Source: Frigoribacterium sp. SL97 (lineage in GTDB: Bacteria > Actinomycetota > Actinomycetes > Actinomycetales > Microbacteriaceae). Taken from it: a stretch of 64,000 nt of DNA. The stretch is taken from NCBI RefSeq assembly GCF_026625765.1, contig NZ_CP113062.1, positions 372,001 to 436,000 of the forward strand. The letters run 5' to 3'. The notes beneath the pieces were generated by a model that was not told the DNA's origin, searched no databases, and saw nothing but the letters and a program-made list of their open reading frames with translations. Shown piece after piece: positions 54,402 through 62,715 of this stretch (positions are counted from its first letter, which is position 1; every line of letters begins with the position of its first letter). Position numbers and translations under genes: made by a program.

Positions 54402-55085
54402 TCAGCGCAGGGGCTCGATGAGGTGAGGGCCGTTGTTGCGGACGTTGTTCGCATCGCGGCTCACCTCGTGCTGGACGAGGTCGTGGGCGACCTCGAACGA
54501 GTCCCGGTCGAGCAGCGAGAGCAGCTCGTCGGCGTCGAGGCCGTCGCCCAGCCAGTCGTCGTACGAGTCGGGGGTGAGGCAGGCCGGCATCCGGTCGTGC
54601 ACCTCGCCCGGTGCCACGTGGGCGTCGCGCGTGATGATCGTCGTCGAGAGCACCCAACGGTCGGGGTCGTCCTCGTCCTTCGCGGGATCGGGCCACGCGG
54701 TGACGAGGCCGGCCATGGCGAGCCCGGCGTCGGGCTGGTGCACGTAGTGCGGCTGCTTGCCGGTCTCGGTCACGACCCACTCGTAGTACCCCTGTGCGGG
54801 CACGATGCACCGGCTGGTCGCGAATGCCCGACGGAACATGCCGCTGGTCGCCACGGTCTCGATGCGGGCGTTGATCGGCTGCGGACGCTTCTTCAGGTCG
54901 GGGTACCACGACGGCACGAAGCCCCACCGGGCACCGGGCAGCTGCCTCTCGCCGTGCCGCTCCCGGACGACCGGCACGACGGTCGTCGGCGCGACGTTGA
55001 AGTCGTCGGGCAGGGGCCCCAGGCCGTCGAGCAGGCTCGGCAGCAGATCGGACGTGGCCCGGGCAACGACGTAGCGACCGCACAT
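54402..55085 (-). CDS. SOS response-associated peptidase (SRAP, YedK/HMCES type)
   Basis: 227 residues starting MCGRYVVA, where Cys2 becomes the N-terminal nucleophile that forms a covalent link to abasic sites in single-stranded DNA. Other signature parts are FNVAPTTVVPVV, INARIETV, GYYEW and the histidine in EVHDRMP. It protects abasic sites at forks. ATG at 55085 is fixed by the need for Cys at position 2. It is monocistronic and convergent with the type VII operon. Confidence 0.94.
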   Translation of the reverse strand: MCGRYVVARATSDLLPSLLDGLGPLPDDFNVAPTTVVPVVRERHGERQLPGARWGFVPSWYPDLKKRPQPINARIETVATSGMFRRAFATSRCIVPAQGYYEWVVTETGKQPHYVHQPDAGLAMAGLVTAWPDPAKDEDDPDRWVLSTTIITRDAHVAPGEVHDRMPACLTPDSYDDWLGDGLDADELLSLLDRDSFEVAHDLVQHEVSRDANNVRNNGPHLIEPLR

Positions 55086-55179
55086 GCCGACAGTCTGCTC
55101 TTCCGCGGAGGGGCGTGTCGGTGGTTCACTGTGGCCGTGGCGCCGCGTGGGACGGCGACACGGTGAGAGGGTGGTGACC

Positions 55180-55698
55180 ATGTCCGACGAGCAGAACCCC
55201 GCGCGCGGCTTCGTCGTCGCGGGCGTCGTGGCGAACTCGGGCGAGGCCGTCGTGGCGACCGCGGCCGACCTGGCGGCACGTTTCGGCACCGGTCTGCTCT
55301 GCGTCTCGGTCGAGCCCGACCGGCTCGCCTTCGCCGAGGGCATCGACGGCACCGTCCTGTCGTACCCCCTCGACCCCGACGACTACACCGAGACGCTGTC
55401 CTTCGACGCCGACCTGGAGGCGCGGCTCCGGCCGGTCGCCTCGGCTCGCGGCGTCGAGCTGCGCACCTCGATCGTCGCCGGCGACCCCGCCCGGTGCCTG
55501 TCGCACCTGGCCGAGCAGCTCGACGCCCCGCTGATCGTCGTCGGCAGCCGCGAGGCCGGCCTGCGGGGCAGCGTCCGTGAGTTCTTCGCCGGCTCGGTCG
55601 CCCTGCACCTCAGCCACCGTCAGCACCGGCCGGTCGTCGTCGTGCCGCTCGCCCCCGTCCCCCGCAGCCAGACGCTGCCGTGGGAGGACGAACTGTGA
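55180..55698 (+). CDS. Universal stress protein (UspA family)
   Basis: 172 residues, one Usp domain: a first strand GFVVAGVVANSGEAVV and the C-terminal nucleotide-binding pattern VGSREAGLRGSVREFFAGSVA followed by HRPVVVVPLAP. ATG at 55180 follows GAGAGGGTGG. It lies directly upstream of two crcB genes and may be co-transcribed with them (14-base gap). The role under stress is general for the family. Confidence 0.85.
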   Translation: MSDEQNPARGFVVAGVVANSGEAVVATAADLAARFGTGLLCVSVEPDRLAFAEGIDGTVLSYPLDPDDYTETLSFDADLEARLRPVASARGVELRTSIVAGDPARCLSHLAEQLDAPLIVVGSREAGLRGSVREFFAGSVALHLSHRQHRPVVVVPLAPVPRSQTLPWEDEL

Positions 55699-55711
55699 CG
55701 CGAGGCCGCCG

Positions 55712-56149
55712 GTGACGGGTGCCGCGCGCCCCCGTGCCCCGCACCTCCGTCCGTCCCTGATCGCCCTCGTCGCCCTGGGTGGCGCCCTCGGGACGGCCGC
55801 ACGGGTCGGGATCACGCTCGTGGTGCCGTCGTGGGGGGCGTTCGACACGGCGATCTTCGCGATCAACGTGGTCGGGGCGTTCGTGCTCGGCGTCCTGCTC
55901 GAGCGGTTGCTGCGCTCCGGGCCCGACGAGGGCGGGCGTCGCCGGCTCCGACTGCTCCTGGGGACGGGCGTCCTCGGCGGGTTCACGACCTTCAGCTCGC
56001 TCGCGACCGAGACCGCGGCGCTCGCCGGGGCGGGTGGGGGCGACCTCCCCGTCGCCGTGCTCTACGGGCTGCTGAGCCTGGTGCTCGGGGTGCTCGCCGC
56101 CGCGGCCGGCATCCGGGTCGGCGCTCGTCTCGCGGGGCGCGCCTCGTGA
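55712..56149 (+). CDS. crcB: Fluoride channel CrcB/Fluc, first subunit
   Basis: 145 residues with four membrane helices. It carries GGALGTAARVG, NVVGAFVLGVLLE and GVLGGFTTFSSLATET, the Fluc signature including the central Thr-Thr-Phe-Ser region. Fluc proteins export fluoride. GTG at 55712 is chosen as it gives a short cytoplasmic start. Its stop overlaps the second subunit (GTGA). No fluoride riboswitch was recognised upstream. Confidence 0.92.
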   Translation: MTGAARPRAPHLRPSLIALVALGGALGTAARVGITLVVPSWGAFDTAIFAINVVGAFVLGVLLERLLRSGPDEGGRRRLRLLLGTGVLGGFTTFSSLATETAALAGAGGGDLPVAVLYGLLSLVLGVLAAAAGIRVGARLAGRAS

Positions 56150-56523
56150 GCCCGTTGCTCGTCGTCGCCGTCGCGGTGGCCGGCGGGGTCGGTGCCGCCA
56201 CCCGGTTCGTCGTCGACGGGCTCGTCAAGGACCGCCTCGGCTCCGCCTACCCGTGGGGCACGACCGTCATCAACGTGTCGGGCTCGTTCGCGCTGGGGGT
56301 GCTGACCGGCCTCGCCCTGCAGGCGGTCGTCGCGCCCGAGTGGAAGGCCGTGCTCGGCACCGGGCTGCTCGGCGGGTACACGACGTTCAGCACCGCGAGC
56401 GTCGAGACGGTGCGACTGCTGGCGGCCGGGCGACGCGGGGCCGCGGTCGCGAACGGCCTCGGCATGCTCGTCGCGTGCGTGGGCGTCGCCTCCCTCGGGC
56501 TGTGGCTCGGCTCGCTCGCCTGA
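56146..56523 (+). CDS. crcB: Fluoride channel CrcB/Fluc, second subunit
   Basis: 125 residues, four helices, with GGVGAATRFVVDGLVKDRLG, NVSGSFALGVLTGLA and GLLGGYTTFSTASVETVRL. Paired crcB genes in Gram-positive bacteria encode heterodimeric or separate dual-topology subunits. It is coupled to the first by a 4-base overlap. The intergenic DNA to the convergent CDF gene (about 114 bases) holds no gene. Confidence 0.93.
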   Translation: MSPLLVVAVAVAGGVGAATRFVVDGLVKDRLGSAYPWGTTVINVSGSFALGVLTGLALQAVVAPEWKAVLGTGLLGGYTTFSTASVETVRLLAAGRRGAAVANGLGMLVACVGVASLGLWLGSLA

Positions 56524-56637
56524 CGGGCTCGTCGCCCGGGCCTCAGGCGCGCCGAGTGGGGAAATCTGGTCCTTCCGCGGCTGGTGAGGGACCCGTTCTG
56601 CCCACTCGACCCGCGCCTCCGGGGGAAGGGGGCCCGG

Positions 56638-57552
56638 TCAGGCGTGCGTCTCGCGCTCGTGCCCGGCGTGGTCGGCCGGCTCGAGCTGGAACGTCGCGTG
56701 CTCGACCGAGAAGTGGGCGGCGAGGCACCGGTCGAGGGCGTCCAGGGTCTCGTCGACCTTCATGTCGCAGAACACCTCGCGCTCGACGACGACGTGCGCC
56801 GAGAAGACGGTGGCCCCGCTGGTGATCTGCCAGGCGTGGACGTCGTGGGCCGAGACGACGCCCGGGGTGTCGCCGATGTGCGTGCGGACCGACTCGAGGT
56901 CGATGTCGCCCGGAGCCGAGCCGAACAGCACCCGGATCGCCTCGCGCAGCAGCGACCAGGCCCTCGGCACGATCATCGCCGCGATGATCAGCGACCCGAC
57001 CGAATCGGCCTGCGTGAAGCCCGTGGTCAGCACGACGACGGCGGCCACGACGACGGCCGCCGAGCCGAGCAGGTCGCCGAGCACCTCGAGGTAGGCGCCG
57101 CGCATGTTGATCGAGTGCGTCGCCCCGCCCCGCAGCACGAGCAGTGCCGCGACGTTCGTCGCCCCGCCGACCAGGCCGACGACCAGCATCGGCAGCCCGA
57201 GCACCTCGTGCCCGTCGACCGCCACGAGACGGGAGACGGCGGCGACGGCGACCGAGAGCGACACGGCGAGCAGCACGAGGCCGTTGACGAAGGCGGCGAA
57301 GACCTCGGCCCGGCGGTAGCCGTAGGTCTGTCGGCCGCTCGCGGGTCGGGCGGCGACGATCGTGGCCACGAGGGCGATGACCAACCCGGCCAGGTCGGAG
57401 AGCATGTGCCCCGAGTCGGCCAACAGCGCCAGAGAGCCCGAGAGCCAGGCGCCGACCAGCTGGGCGACGAGACCGAGGGCGACGATCGCGATCGCGAGGC
57501 GGAGCCGTCGTCCGTCGGCGGCGACGTGTCCGTGTCCGTGGTCGTGGCCCAT
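56638..57552 (-). CDS. Cation diffusion facilitator metal exporter (CzcD/ZitB type)
   Basis: 304 residues: a His-rich N-terminus (MGHDHGHGHVAADG), six helices with the metal sites LADSGHMLSDLAG in helix 2 and an NMRGAYLEVLGDLLGS motif in helix 5, and a C-terminal ferredoxin-like domain with HDVHAWQI. A second His-containing tail ends the protein. It exports zinc or similar divalent metals using the proton gradient. The exact metal is not readable. Single gene, leftward. Confidence 0.92.
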   Translation of the reverse strand: MGHDHGHGHVAADGRRLRLAIAIVALGLVAQLVGAWLSGSLALLADSGHMLSDLAGLVIALVATIVAARPASGRQTYGYRRAEVFAAFVNGLVLLAVSLSVAVAAVSRLVAVDGHEVLGLPMLVVGLVGGATNVAALLVLRGGATHSINMRGAYLEVLGDLLGSAAVVVAAVVVLTTGFTQADSVGSLIIAAMIVPRAWSLLREAIRVLFGSAPGDIDLESVRTHIGDTPGVVSAHDVHAWQITSGATVFSAHVVVEREVFCDMKVDETLDALDRCLAAHFSVEHATFQLEPADHAGHERETHA

Positions 57553-57802
57553 GGGCGCCTCTCGTCGGGATGGAGGGGTGGGGTGGGGATCGGGGCCCTG
57601 ATCCGGCCCGGCGGGTCGGTCCGCCGGCGTTCCGGGCCGGCGTCGAATCTACCGGCGCCCGTCGGCGACGGCCACCGATCCGAGCAGTCGATAACGAGTC
57701 TCGATCCCTGCAACGACGCCGATCGGGGCCCACCGGGCGGACGAGGAGGCGCGGGTCGGCCCCGCCTGGGAGCCGCCCCCACCGCGCATGGTTCAGTGAG
57801 GC

Positions 57803-58711
57803 ATGACCGACTCGACCGAGACCTCCTCCGCCTCCCTCGGGGAACCCGCCCGCGCCTCCTCGTCCCTCGTCGCCGTGACGGGTGCGACGGGCGCCGTGGG
57901 CGGCATCGTGGCCGCGCACCTGTCCGAGCGGGGCGTCCCGCTGCGGCTCGTCGTGCGCGACGCCACCCGGGCACCCCGACTCGACGGGGCCGAGGCCGAG
58001 GTCGCCGTCGCCACGTACGGCGACCGGGCGGCCTCCGTCGAGGCCCTGCGCGGGGTCGAGACGCTGTTCATGGTGTCGGCGGCCGAGGCCCCCGACCGCG
58101 TCGACCAGCACCGCGCCTTCGTCGACGCCGCCGTCGAGGCGGGCGTGCGGCACGTGGTCTACACGTCGTTCGCCGGTGCGTCGGCCGAGTCGGTGTTCAC
58201 GCTCGGGCGGGACCACTTCGCGACCGAGCAGCACATCCGCGAGTCGGGGCTGGCCTTCACGTTCCTGCGGGACAACTTCTACCTGGACTTCATCCCGCTG
58301 TTCGCGGACGAGCAGGGCGTCATCCGCGGCCCGGCCGGTGACGGGCGCGTGGCGGCGGTGGCCCGGGCCGACGTCGCGGCGGTGGCGGCCGTCGTGCTGC
58401 TCGACCACGAGTCGCACGCCGGGGCGACCTACGACCTCACCGGGTCGGAGGCGTTCACCCTGACCGAGGCGGCTGCCCGCCTCACCGCGCTCGGCGGACG
58501 GTCGTTCACCTTCGTGGACGAGACGGTCGACGAAGCCTACGAGTCACGCCGCGTCTTCGAGCCGGAGCCCTTCCAGGCGGACGCCTGGGTCAGCACCTAC
58601 ACGTCCATGGCCTCGGGCGAGGTGGCGCAGGTGACGTCGTCCGTGCGCGACCTGACCGGACGCGACCCGTTGACGCTCGAGGTGCTCTTCGCCGGAGGCG
58701 TCCAGCACTGA
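57803..58711 (+). CDS. NmrA-like NAD(P)-binding oxidoreductase
   Basis: 302 residues of the atypical short-chain dehydrogenase branch. The Rossmann motif is VTGATGAVGGIVAAHL (about residues 22-37), with VVYTSFAGASAES and FLRDNFYLDFIP later. It matches NmrA/QOR2-type quinone or azo reductases and sensor-like proteins. The substrate is unknown. ATG at 57803. The 250 bases upstream, shared with the divergent CDF gene, hold no further gene. Confidence 0.82.
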   Translation: MTDSTETSSASLGEPARASSSLVAVTGATGAVGGIVAAHLSERGVPLRLVVRDATRAPRLDGAEAEVAVATYGDRAASVEALRGVETLFMVSAAEAPDRVDQHRAFVDAAVEAGVRHVVYTSFAGASAESVFTLGRDHFATEQHIRESGLAFTFLRDNFYLDFIPLFADEQGVIRGPAGDGRVAAVARADVAAVAAVVLLDHESHAGATYDLTGSEAFTLTEAAARLTALGGRSFTFVDETVDEAYESRRVFEPEPFQADAWVSTYTSMASGEVAQVTSSVRDLTGRDPLTLEVLFAGGVQH

Positions 58712-58762
58712 CCCGGCCCGGGAGGCCGCCCGGTCGTCGGCCCGGCTGGCGGCTCGGCCGGC

Positions 58763-60064
58763 TCAGGGCACGCGTCGCGACGACAGCACGCCGCTGACGC
58801 CGAGCACGACGACCGCCACGGCGACGCCGATCATCGGGATCTGCCAATTGCCGCTGACGTCGTGCAGTCCGCCGATCGCGAGCGGCCCGAGCGCGGCGAT
58901 CGCGTAACCGCCGCCCTGCACCAGGGCCGACAGCCGTCGTGCCTCGACGTCGGTCGACGCCATGCGCACGATGACGATGAAGATGATCGTGATGCCGCCG
59001 CCCTGCGCGGCCCCACCGAAGATCGACCAGAGCAGCCAGTGCTCGGGAGCGAAGAGCAGGCCGAGCGGCATGGCCGACCAGAAGACGGCGATCAGCCCGA
59101 TGACGACCGCCGGCCGCACGCGCAGGGCGAGGAACGGCACCCCGAGCGCACCCACGACCGCGAGGATCTGGAAGACCGACGAACTCGCCCCGGCCGCCTC
59201 GCGGGTGAGGCCGACCTCGTCGCGCAGCAGCGTGGGCATCCAGGCCGTGAGCCCGTAGTAGCCGAACGCCTGCCCCGAGAAGGCCAGCGTCAGGCCCCAG
59301 GTCGTCCACCGACGCAGCAGCGGGGTCGCGCTGCGTCGGCGCTCGCGCGCGTCGACCTCGGCCTCGCCGGGCTCGACGACGTCGATGCCGCCCGTGAAGA
59401 CGTCGGCCGCCGAGGAGGCGCGGTGCCGGTCGTCGACGTCGGCCTGCGACCCCGGCACCACGGCCACGCTGCCGCCCCGCACCGCGACGCGGGGGCCGAC
59501 GGCGATCGACCAGACGACGGCGGCCAGGACGGCGAGCAGCCCCCAGGTCACGAGGGCGAGGGGCCAGCCGACGACCGAGGCGATCGGGGCCGTCGCGAGC
59601 GAGGTGATCATCGACCCGACGTTGAGGGCCGAGGTGTAGATGCCGGTCACGAAGCCGGCCCGCTCGGGGCTGAAGTCACGACGGATGACGACGGGCAGCA
59701 CGACGTTGCCGATCGTGATGGCGACGCCGATCACGATCGTGCCCACGTAGAGCCAGACCGTGCCGCCGGCCGTGCGCAGCAGCGTGCCGAGGAGCACGCC
59801 GGCGAGCCCCAGCGTGACGGCGCGCTCGGCGCCGATCCGGCCGATCAGGGCCGAGGCGAACGGGCTCGCCACGGCGAAGCAGAGCACGGGGATGCTGGTG
59901 AGCAGCCCGGCGACGACCGCCGTGAGGCCGAGGTCGGCGCTCATCTGGTCGAGCACGGGGGCCGGGGCCACGATCGGCCCGCGCATGTTGAGGGCGATCA
60001 GCACGATCGCGAGGGTGAGCAACCAGGCGGCGGGCGACCGCACCGCGGCCGCGGCCCGGGTCAC
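58763..60064 (-). CDS. MFS transporter, CynX/NimT family
   Basis: 433 residues and 12 helices with a central loop (about 200-245). N-terminal signature NMRGPIVAPAPVLDQM and GLTAVVAGLLTSIPVLCFA are typical of CynX/NimT-type carriers (cyanate, 2-nitroimidazole). The substrate here is unknown. The start is GTG at 60064 overlapping the HAD gene stop, so the two form one unit. Confidence 0.87.
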   Translation of the reverse strand: MTRAAAAVRSPAAWLLTLAIVLIALNMRGPIVAPAPVLDQMSADLGLTAVVAGLLTSIPVLCFAVASPFASALIGRIGAERAVTLGLAGVLLGTLLRTAGGTVWLYVGTIVIGVAITIGNVVLPVVIRRDFSPERAGFVTGIYTSALNVGSMITSLATAPIASVVGWPLALVTWGLLAVLAAVVWSIAVGPRVAVRGGSVAVVPGSQADVDDRHRASSAADVFTGGIDVVEPGEAEVDARERRRSATPLLRRWTTWGLTLAFSGQAFGYYGLTAWMPTLLRDEVGLTREAAGASSSVFQILAVVGALGVPFLALRVRPAVVIGLIAVFWSAMPLGLLFAPEHWLLWSIFGGAAQGGGITIIFIVIVRMASTDVEARRLSALVQGGGYAIAALGPLAIGGLHDVSGNWQIPMIGVAVAVVVLGVSGVLSSRRVP

Positions 60065-60741
60065 GCGGCGCCGCGCAGCAGGGAGACGCCCAACAGGTCG
60101 GCCACCTCGTCGACGTCCGCCGCCACGGCGACCGCGCCGACGTACTCCTCGGGCTCGCCGTAGCCCCAGCCGACGAGGATGGTGGGCACGCCGTGCACGG
60201 CCGCGCCCTCGACGTCGTGGTGGCGGTCGCCGAGCAGGACGGGCCGCGAGAGGTCGGCCCCGCGGGCGCGCAGGCGCTTCAGGGCCTCCTCGACGACGTC
60301 GGCCTTGGTGTTGCGCACCTCGTCGTCGGACGCGCCGGTGATGACGTCGAGGTAGCGGTCGAGGCCGTGGGCCCGGAGGATGGCCGTGGCCGGGGTCTCG
60401 GGCTTCGAGGTCGCGGTCGAGGTGGGGATGCCGGCCGCGTGCACGGCCGCCATGAGGTCGGGCACCCCCGGGAACACCTCGCCCTCGAGGGCGCCGTGGG
60501 CCAGGTAGTGCGCGCGGTAGAGCCGCATGGCGTCGACGAGGCGCTCGCCGTCGAGGCCGAGGCGCACCTCGAAGCTCTGCGGCAGGGGCGGTCCGACCCA
60601 GGCCATGAGGTCGGCGGGCGAGGGCACCGGCAGGCCGAGTTCGCCGATCGTGTGGGCGAGGCTGGCGGTGATCGCGGGCGCCGAGTCGGCGATGGTGCCG
60701 TCGAGGTCGTAGAGGACGGCCGTGTAGGGGAGAGTCATCAC
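60061..60741 (-). CDS. HAD-superfamily hydrolase (phosphoglycolate phosphatase-like)
   Basis: 226 residues with HAD motif I DLDGTIADSAP, motif II in TSTATSKPET, and motif III/IV LLGDRHHDVEGA. A helical cap lies between about residues 18 and 90. Such enzymes dephosphorylate small phosphates such as phosphoglycolate; the substrate is not fixed by sequence. Start ATG at 60741 or the adjoining one at 60738. Confidence 0.88.
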   Translation of the reverse strand: MMTLPYTAVLYDLDGTIADSAPAITASLAHTIGELGLPVPSPADLMAWVGPPLPQSFEVRLGLDGERLVDAMRLYRAHYLAHGALEGEVFPGVPDLMAAVHAAGIPTSTATSKPETPATAILRAHGLDRYLDVITGASDDEVRNTKADVVEEALKRLRARGADLSRPVLLGDRHHDVEGAAVHGVPTILVGWGYGEPEEYVGAVAVAADVDEVADLLGVSLLRGAA

Positions 60742-60762
60742 CCCCAGCTTACGGATCGGGGG

Positions 60763-60996
60763 TCAGCAGGGGACCGCTCGGAGCGGCCAGGTCGCGACGG
60801 CCGACACGGCGTCCCGGATCGCCGTCGCGTTCGCACCCGCACTCGTCGTGCTCGTCTTCGCGGTCGCGGTCGCGGTCGGGCTCCGACGCGTCGCGTCGAA
60901 CGGGCGGTGGCGGACGTCGCGGCTGCTCGCGAGGGACCGGAAGACGGGGGTCGCCTCGCGTTCGGCGGCCAGGGTGTCGAAGATCGGTGAGGTCAC
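60763..60996 (-). CDS. Small hypothetical protein
   Basis: 77 residues from GTG at 60996 with AGGAG 10 bases upstream. It begins MTSPIFDTLAAEREATPVFRS, and the C-terminal half is Ala/Thr-rich. No family is recognised and there is no membrane helix. A good promoter lies just upstream (61032-61060), which is the main reason to accept it. It ends 22 bases before the HAD gene start and may be co-transcribed with it. Confidence 0.6.
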   Translation of the reverse strand: MTSPIFDTLAAEREATPVFRSLASSRDVRHRPFDATRRSPTATATAKTSTTSAGANATAIRDAVSAVATWPLRAVPC

Positions 60997-61031
60997 GGGT
61001 TGCTCCTGCGGTCGATGGGGGTCGTAGCAGA

Positions 61032-61060
61032 AATATAACCCTGAAATGTGAGTATCACAA
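61032..61060 (-). promoter_or_regulatory. Sigma-A-type promoter on the minus strand
   Basis: Minus-strand -35 TTGTGA (61055-61060) and -10 TATATT (61032-61037) with a 17-base spacer, in an AT-rich patch unusual for this genome. It points at the small gene starting at 60996. Confidence 0.7.
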
Positions 61061-61080
61061 GGGTTCGTCTCACTGCGCCC

Positions 61081-61144
61081 GCGTGGGCCCGCACCTGCGC
61101 GGCCCCGCACCCGCGTGGGCCCGCACCCGCGTGGCCCCGCACCC
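61081..61144. repeat. 16-bp tandem repeat after nucS
   Basis: Four consecutive 16-base units of the type GCGTGGGCCCGCACCC at 61081, 61097, 61113 and 61129, each with at most two or three differences. A degenerate fifth runs into the nucS stop codon. It lies between nucS and the minus-strand promoter. Confidence 0.88.
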
Positions 61145-61157
61145 TCGTGGGCCGGCG

Positions 61158-61853
61158 TCAGAAGAGGCGGGAGTGCGAGTCGTCCAGCCCGCGCATGGCG
61201 TCGTAGTCGAGCAGGAGGGTGCGGATGCCCCGGTCGTGGGCCAGCGTGCGGGCCTGCGGTTTGATCTCTTGCGCGGCGAACACCCCGGTCACGGGGGCGA
61301 GGTGCGGGTCGCGGTTCATCAGCTCGAGGTACCTCGTGAGCTGCTCGACCCCGTCGATGTCGCCTCGCCGCTTCAGCTCGACGGCCACCGCGGCGCCCTT
61401 CGCGTCGCGGGCCAGGATGTCGACCGGCCCGATGGCGGTCATGTACTCGCGGCGGACGAGGGTGTGGCCCTCGCCGAGCAGCTCGATCTGTTCGGCCAGC
61501 AACTTCTGCAGGTCGGCCTCGACGCCGTCCTTGGTCAGCCCCGGGTCGACGCCCATCTCGTGGGACGAGTCGTGCAGCACCTCGTGGATCGACACCACCA
61601 GGAGGTCGGCCGTCTTGGCCTGGGTCACCTTCCACAGCTCGACGACGCCGGCCTCGCGTTGGTCGTCGTCGGGTTCGACCGTGCGGATCGTGCAGGGCGG
61701 GCTCATCCAGTTCAAGGGCTTGTAGCTGCCCCCGTCGGAGTGGACGAGCAGGCTGCCGTCGCTCTTGACCATCAGGAGGCGCGTGGCCAGGGGCAGGTGG
61801 GCGGACAGTCGACCGGCGTAGTCGACCGAGCAACGGGCAATGACGAGGCGCAC
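61158..61853 (-). CDS. nucS: Mismatch-specific endonuclease NucS/EndoMS
   Basis: 231 residues starting MRLVIARCSVDYAGRLSAHLP. The C-terminal nuclease domain has the RecB-like motif GPVDILARDAKGAAVAVELKRRGDIDGVEQLTRYLE, and the protein ends SHSRLF, the kind of tail that binds the sliding clamp. NucS performs non-canonical mismatch repair in actinobacteria, which lack MutS/MutL. The start is GTG at 61853; the frame ends just before the 16-bp repeat. Confidence 0.95.
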   Translation of the reverse strand: MRLVIARCSVDYAGRLSAHLPLATRLLMVKSDGSLLVHSDGGSYKPLNWMSPPCTIRTVEPDDDQREAGVVELWKVTQAKTADLLVVSIHEVLHDSSHEMGVDPGLTKDGVEADLQKLLAEQIELLGEGHTLVRREYMTAIGPVDILARDAKGAAVAVELKRRGDIDGVEQLTRYLELMNRDPHLAPVTGVFAAQEIKPQARTLAHDRGIRTLLLDYDAMRGLDDSHSRLF

Positions 61854-61897
61854 CCGACGATCCTACGGGGCGGCGCGAACGCGGCAGGGGCCCCTCG

Positions 61898-61926
61898 TTG
61901 ACAAGTATGCATATGTGAAATACATT
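61898..61926 (+). promoter_or_regulatory. Strong sigma-A-type promoter for the GntR-like gene
   Basis: A perfect -35 TTGACA (61898-61903), a 17-base spacer and -10 TACATT (61921-61926). The spacer contains GTATGCATATG, a near-palindrome that may be an operator. It is the best consensus promoter seen in the window. Confidence 0.8.
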
Positions 61927-61976
61927 CATGACAGATGGTCGGCAGGACGGCCACCGAGACGCCTCCAGGAGGAACG

Positions 61977-62651
61977 ATGCCCCACCCGATGCCCGCCACG
62001 ACCCGGCCGCTGCGGACGACGACCCACGACACGGCCGAGCTGCTGCTCGTCGACCTGGCGACGGCGCGCTACGCGCCCGGCGACTCCCTCGACGTCGACA
62101 CCATCGTGCGCGAGCACCGGGTCACCCCCGGCGAGGTGCACCTCGCCCTCTTCGAGCTGAGGCGCATGAAGGTCGTGGTGCGCGCCCCGTTCAGCGGTGC
62201 CCACGTCGTCGTCTGGCACCGGCGGTTCAACGAGGTGCTGCTGCGCGACCTGGTCCGCATGGTCTCCGTGGCGTCGACGACGGCGACGTCGCTCGAGGAC
62301 GTCCCCGAGCCCGCCGTGCGCCGACCGGCCTGCACGGCCCACGGGCTGGCCCTGCCCGCGGACGTCGCCCACTTCCTCGACCTCGTCCGGGCGATCGTGC
62401 AGGTGCTCTCGCCGGCGGCCCGTCAGCACGTGCGCGACGACCTGCTGCTGCCGCTCGAGATCCTCTGCAGCGCGAGGGCCGTCGCGGTGCACGACATGCG
62501 GCCCGCCCTCGGCGAGACCGTCCGCGGCGCGATCGTCGACCTGATGGAGGCCGCCGCGCACTACGGCGACTGGACACAGCTGCCCGGTCTCGCGTCCGAC
62601 TACGTCACGGCCCTGGGCGTCGACGAACCGCCCGTGCGACCCGTCGACTGA
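61977..62651 (+). CDS. GntR-like transcriptional regulator
   Basis: 224 residues from ATG at 61977, 4 bases after AGGAGGA. The N-terminal 80 residues fit a winged helix of the GntR type (ARYAPGDSLDVDTIVREHRV, PGEVHLALFELRRMKVVVRA, SGAHVVVW). The rest is an all-helical FadR/FCD-like effector domain. The effector is unknown. It is divergent from nucS. Whether it controls itself through the promoter palindrome is inference. Confidence 0.65.
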   Translation: MPHPMPATTRPLRTTTHDTAELLLVDLATARYAPGDSLDVDTIVREHRVTPGEVHLALFELRRMKVVVRAPFSGAHVVVWHRRFNEVLLRDLVRMVSVASTTATSLEDVPEPAVRRPACTAHGLALPADVAHFLDLVRAIVQVLSPAARQHVRDDLLLPLEILCSARAVAVHDMRPALGETVRGAIVDLMEAAAHYGDWTQLPGLASDYVTALGVDEPPVRPVD

Positions 62652-62715
62652 CGCCGCACCGACCGTCACCGCTCACCCGGAGGCCGTCCGGCCCCGTCGG
62701 CTAGGCTGCGGCAGC

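Noticed and set aside
55699..55711. Fluoride riboswitch upstream of crcB
   Set aside because: The gap between the stress protein gene and crcB is only 13 bases, too short for the aptamer, and none was recognised upstream of 55180.
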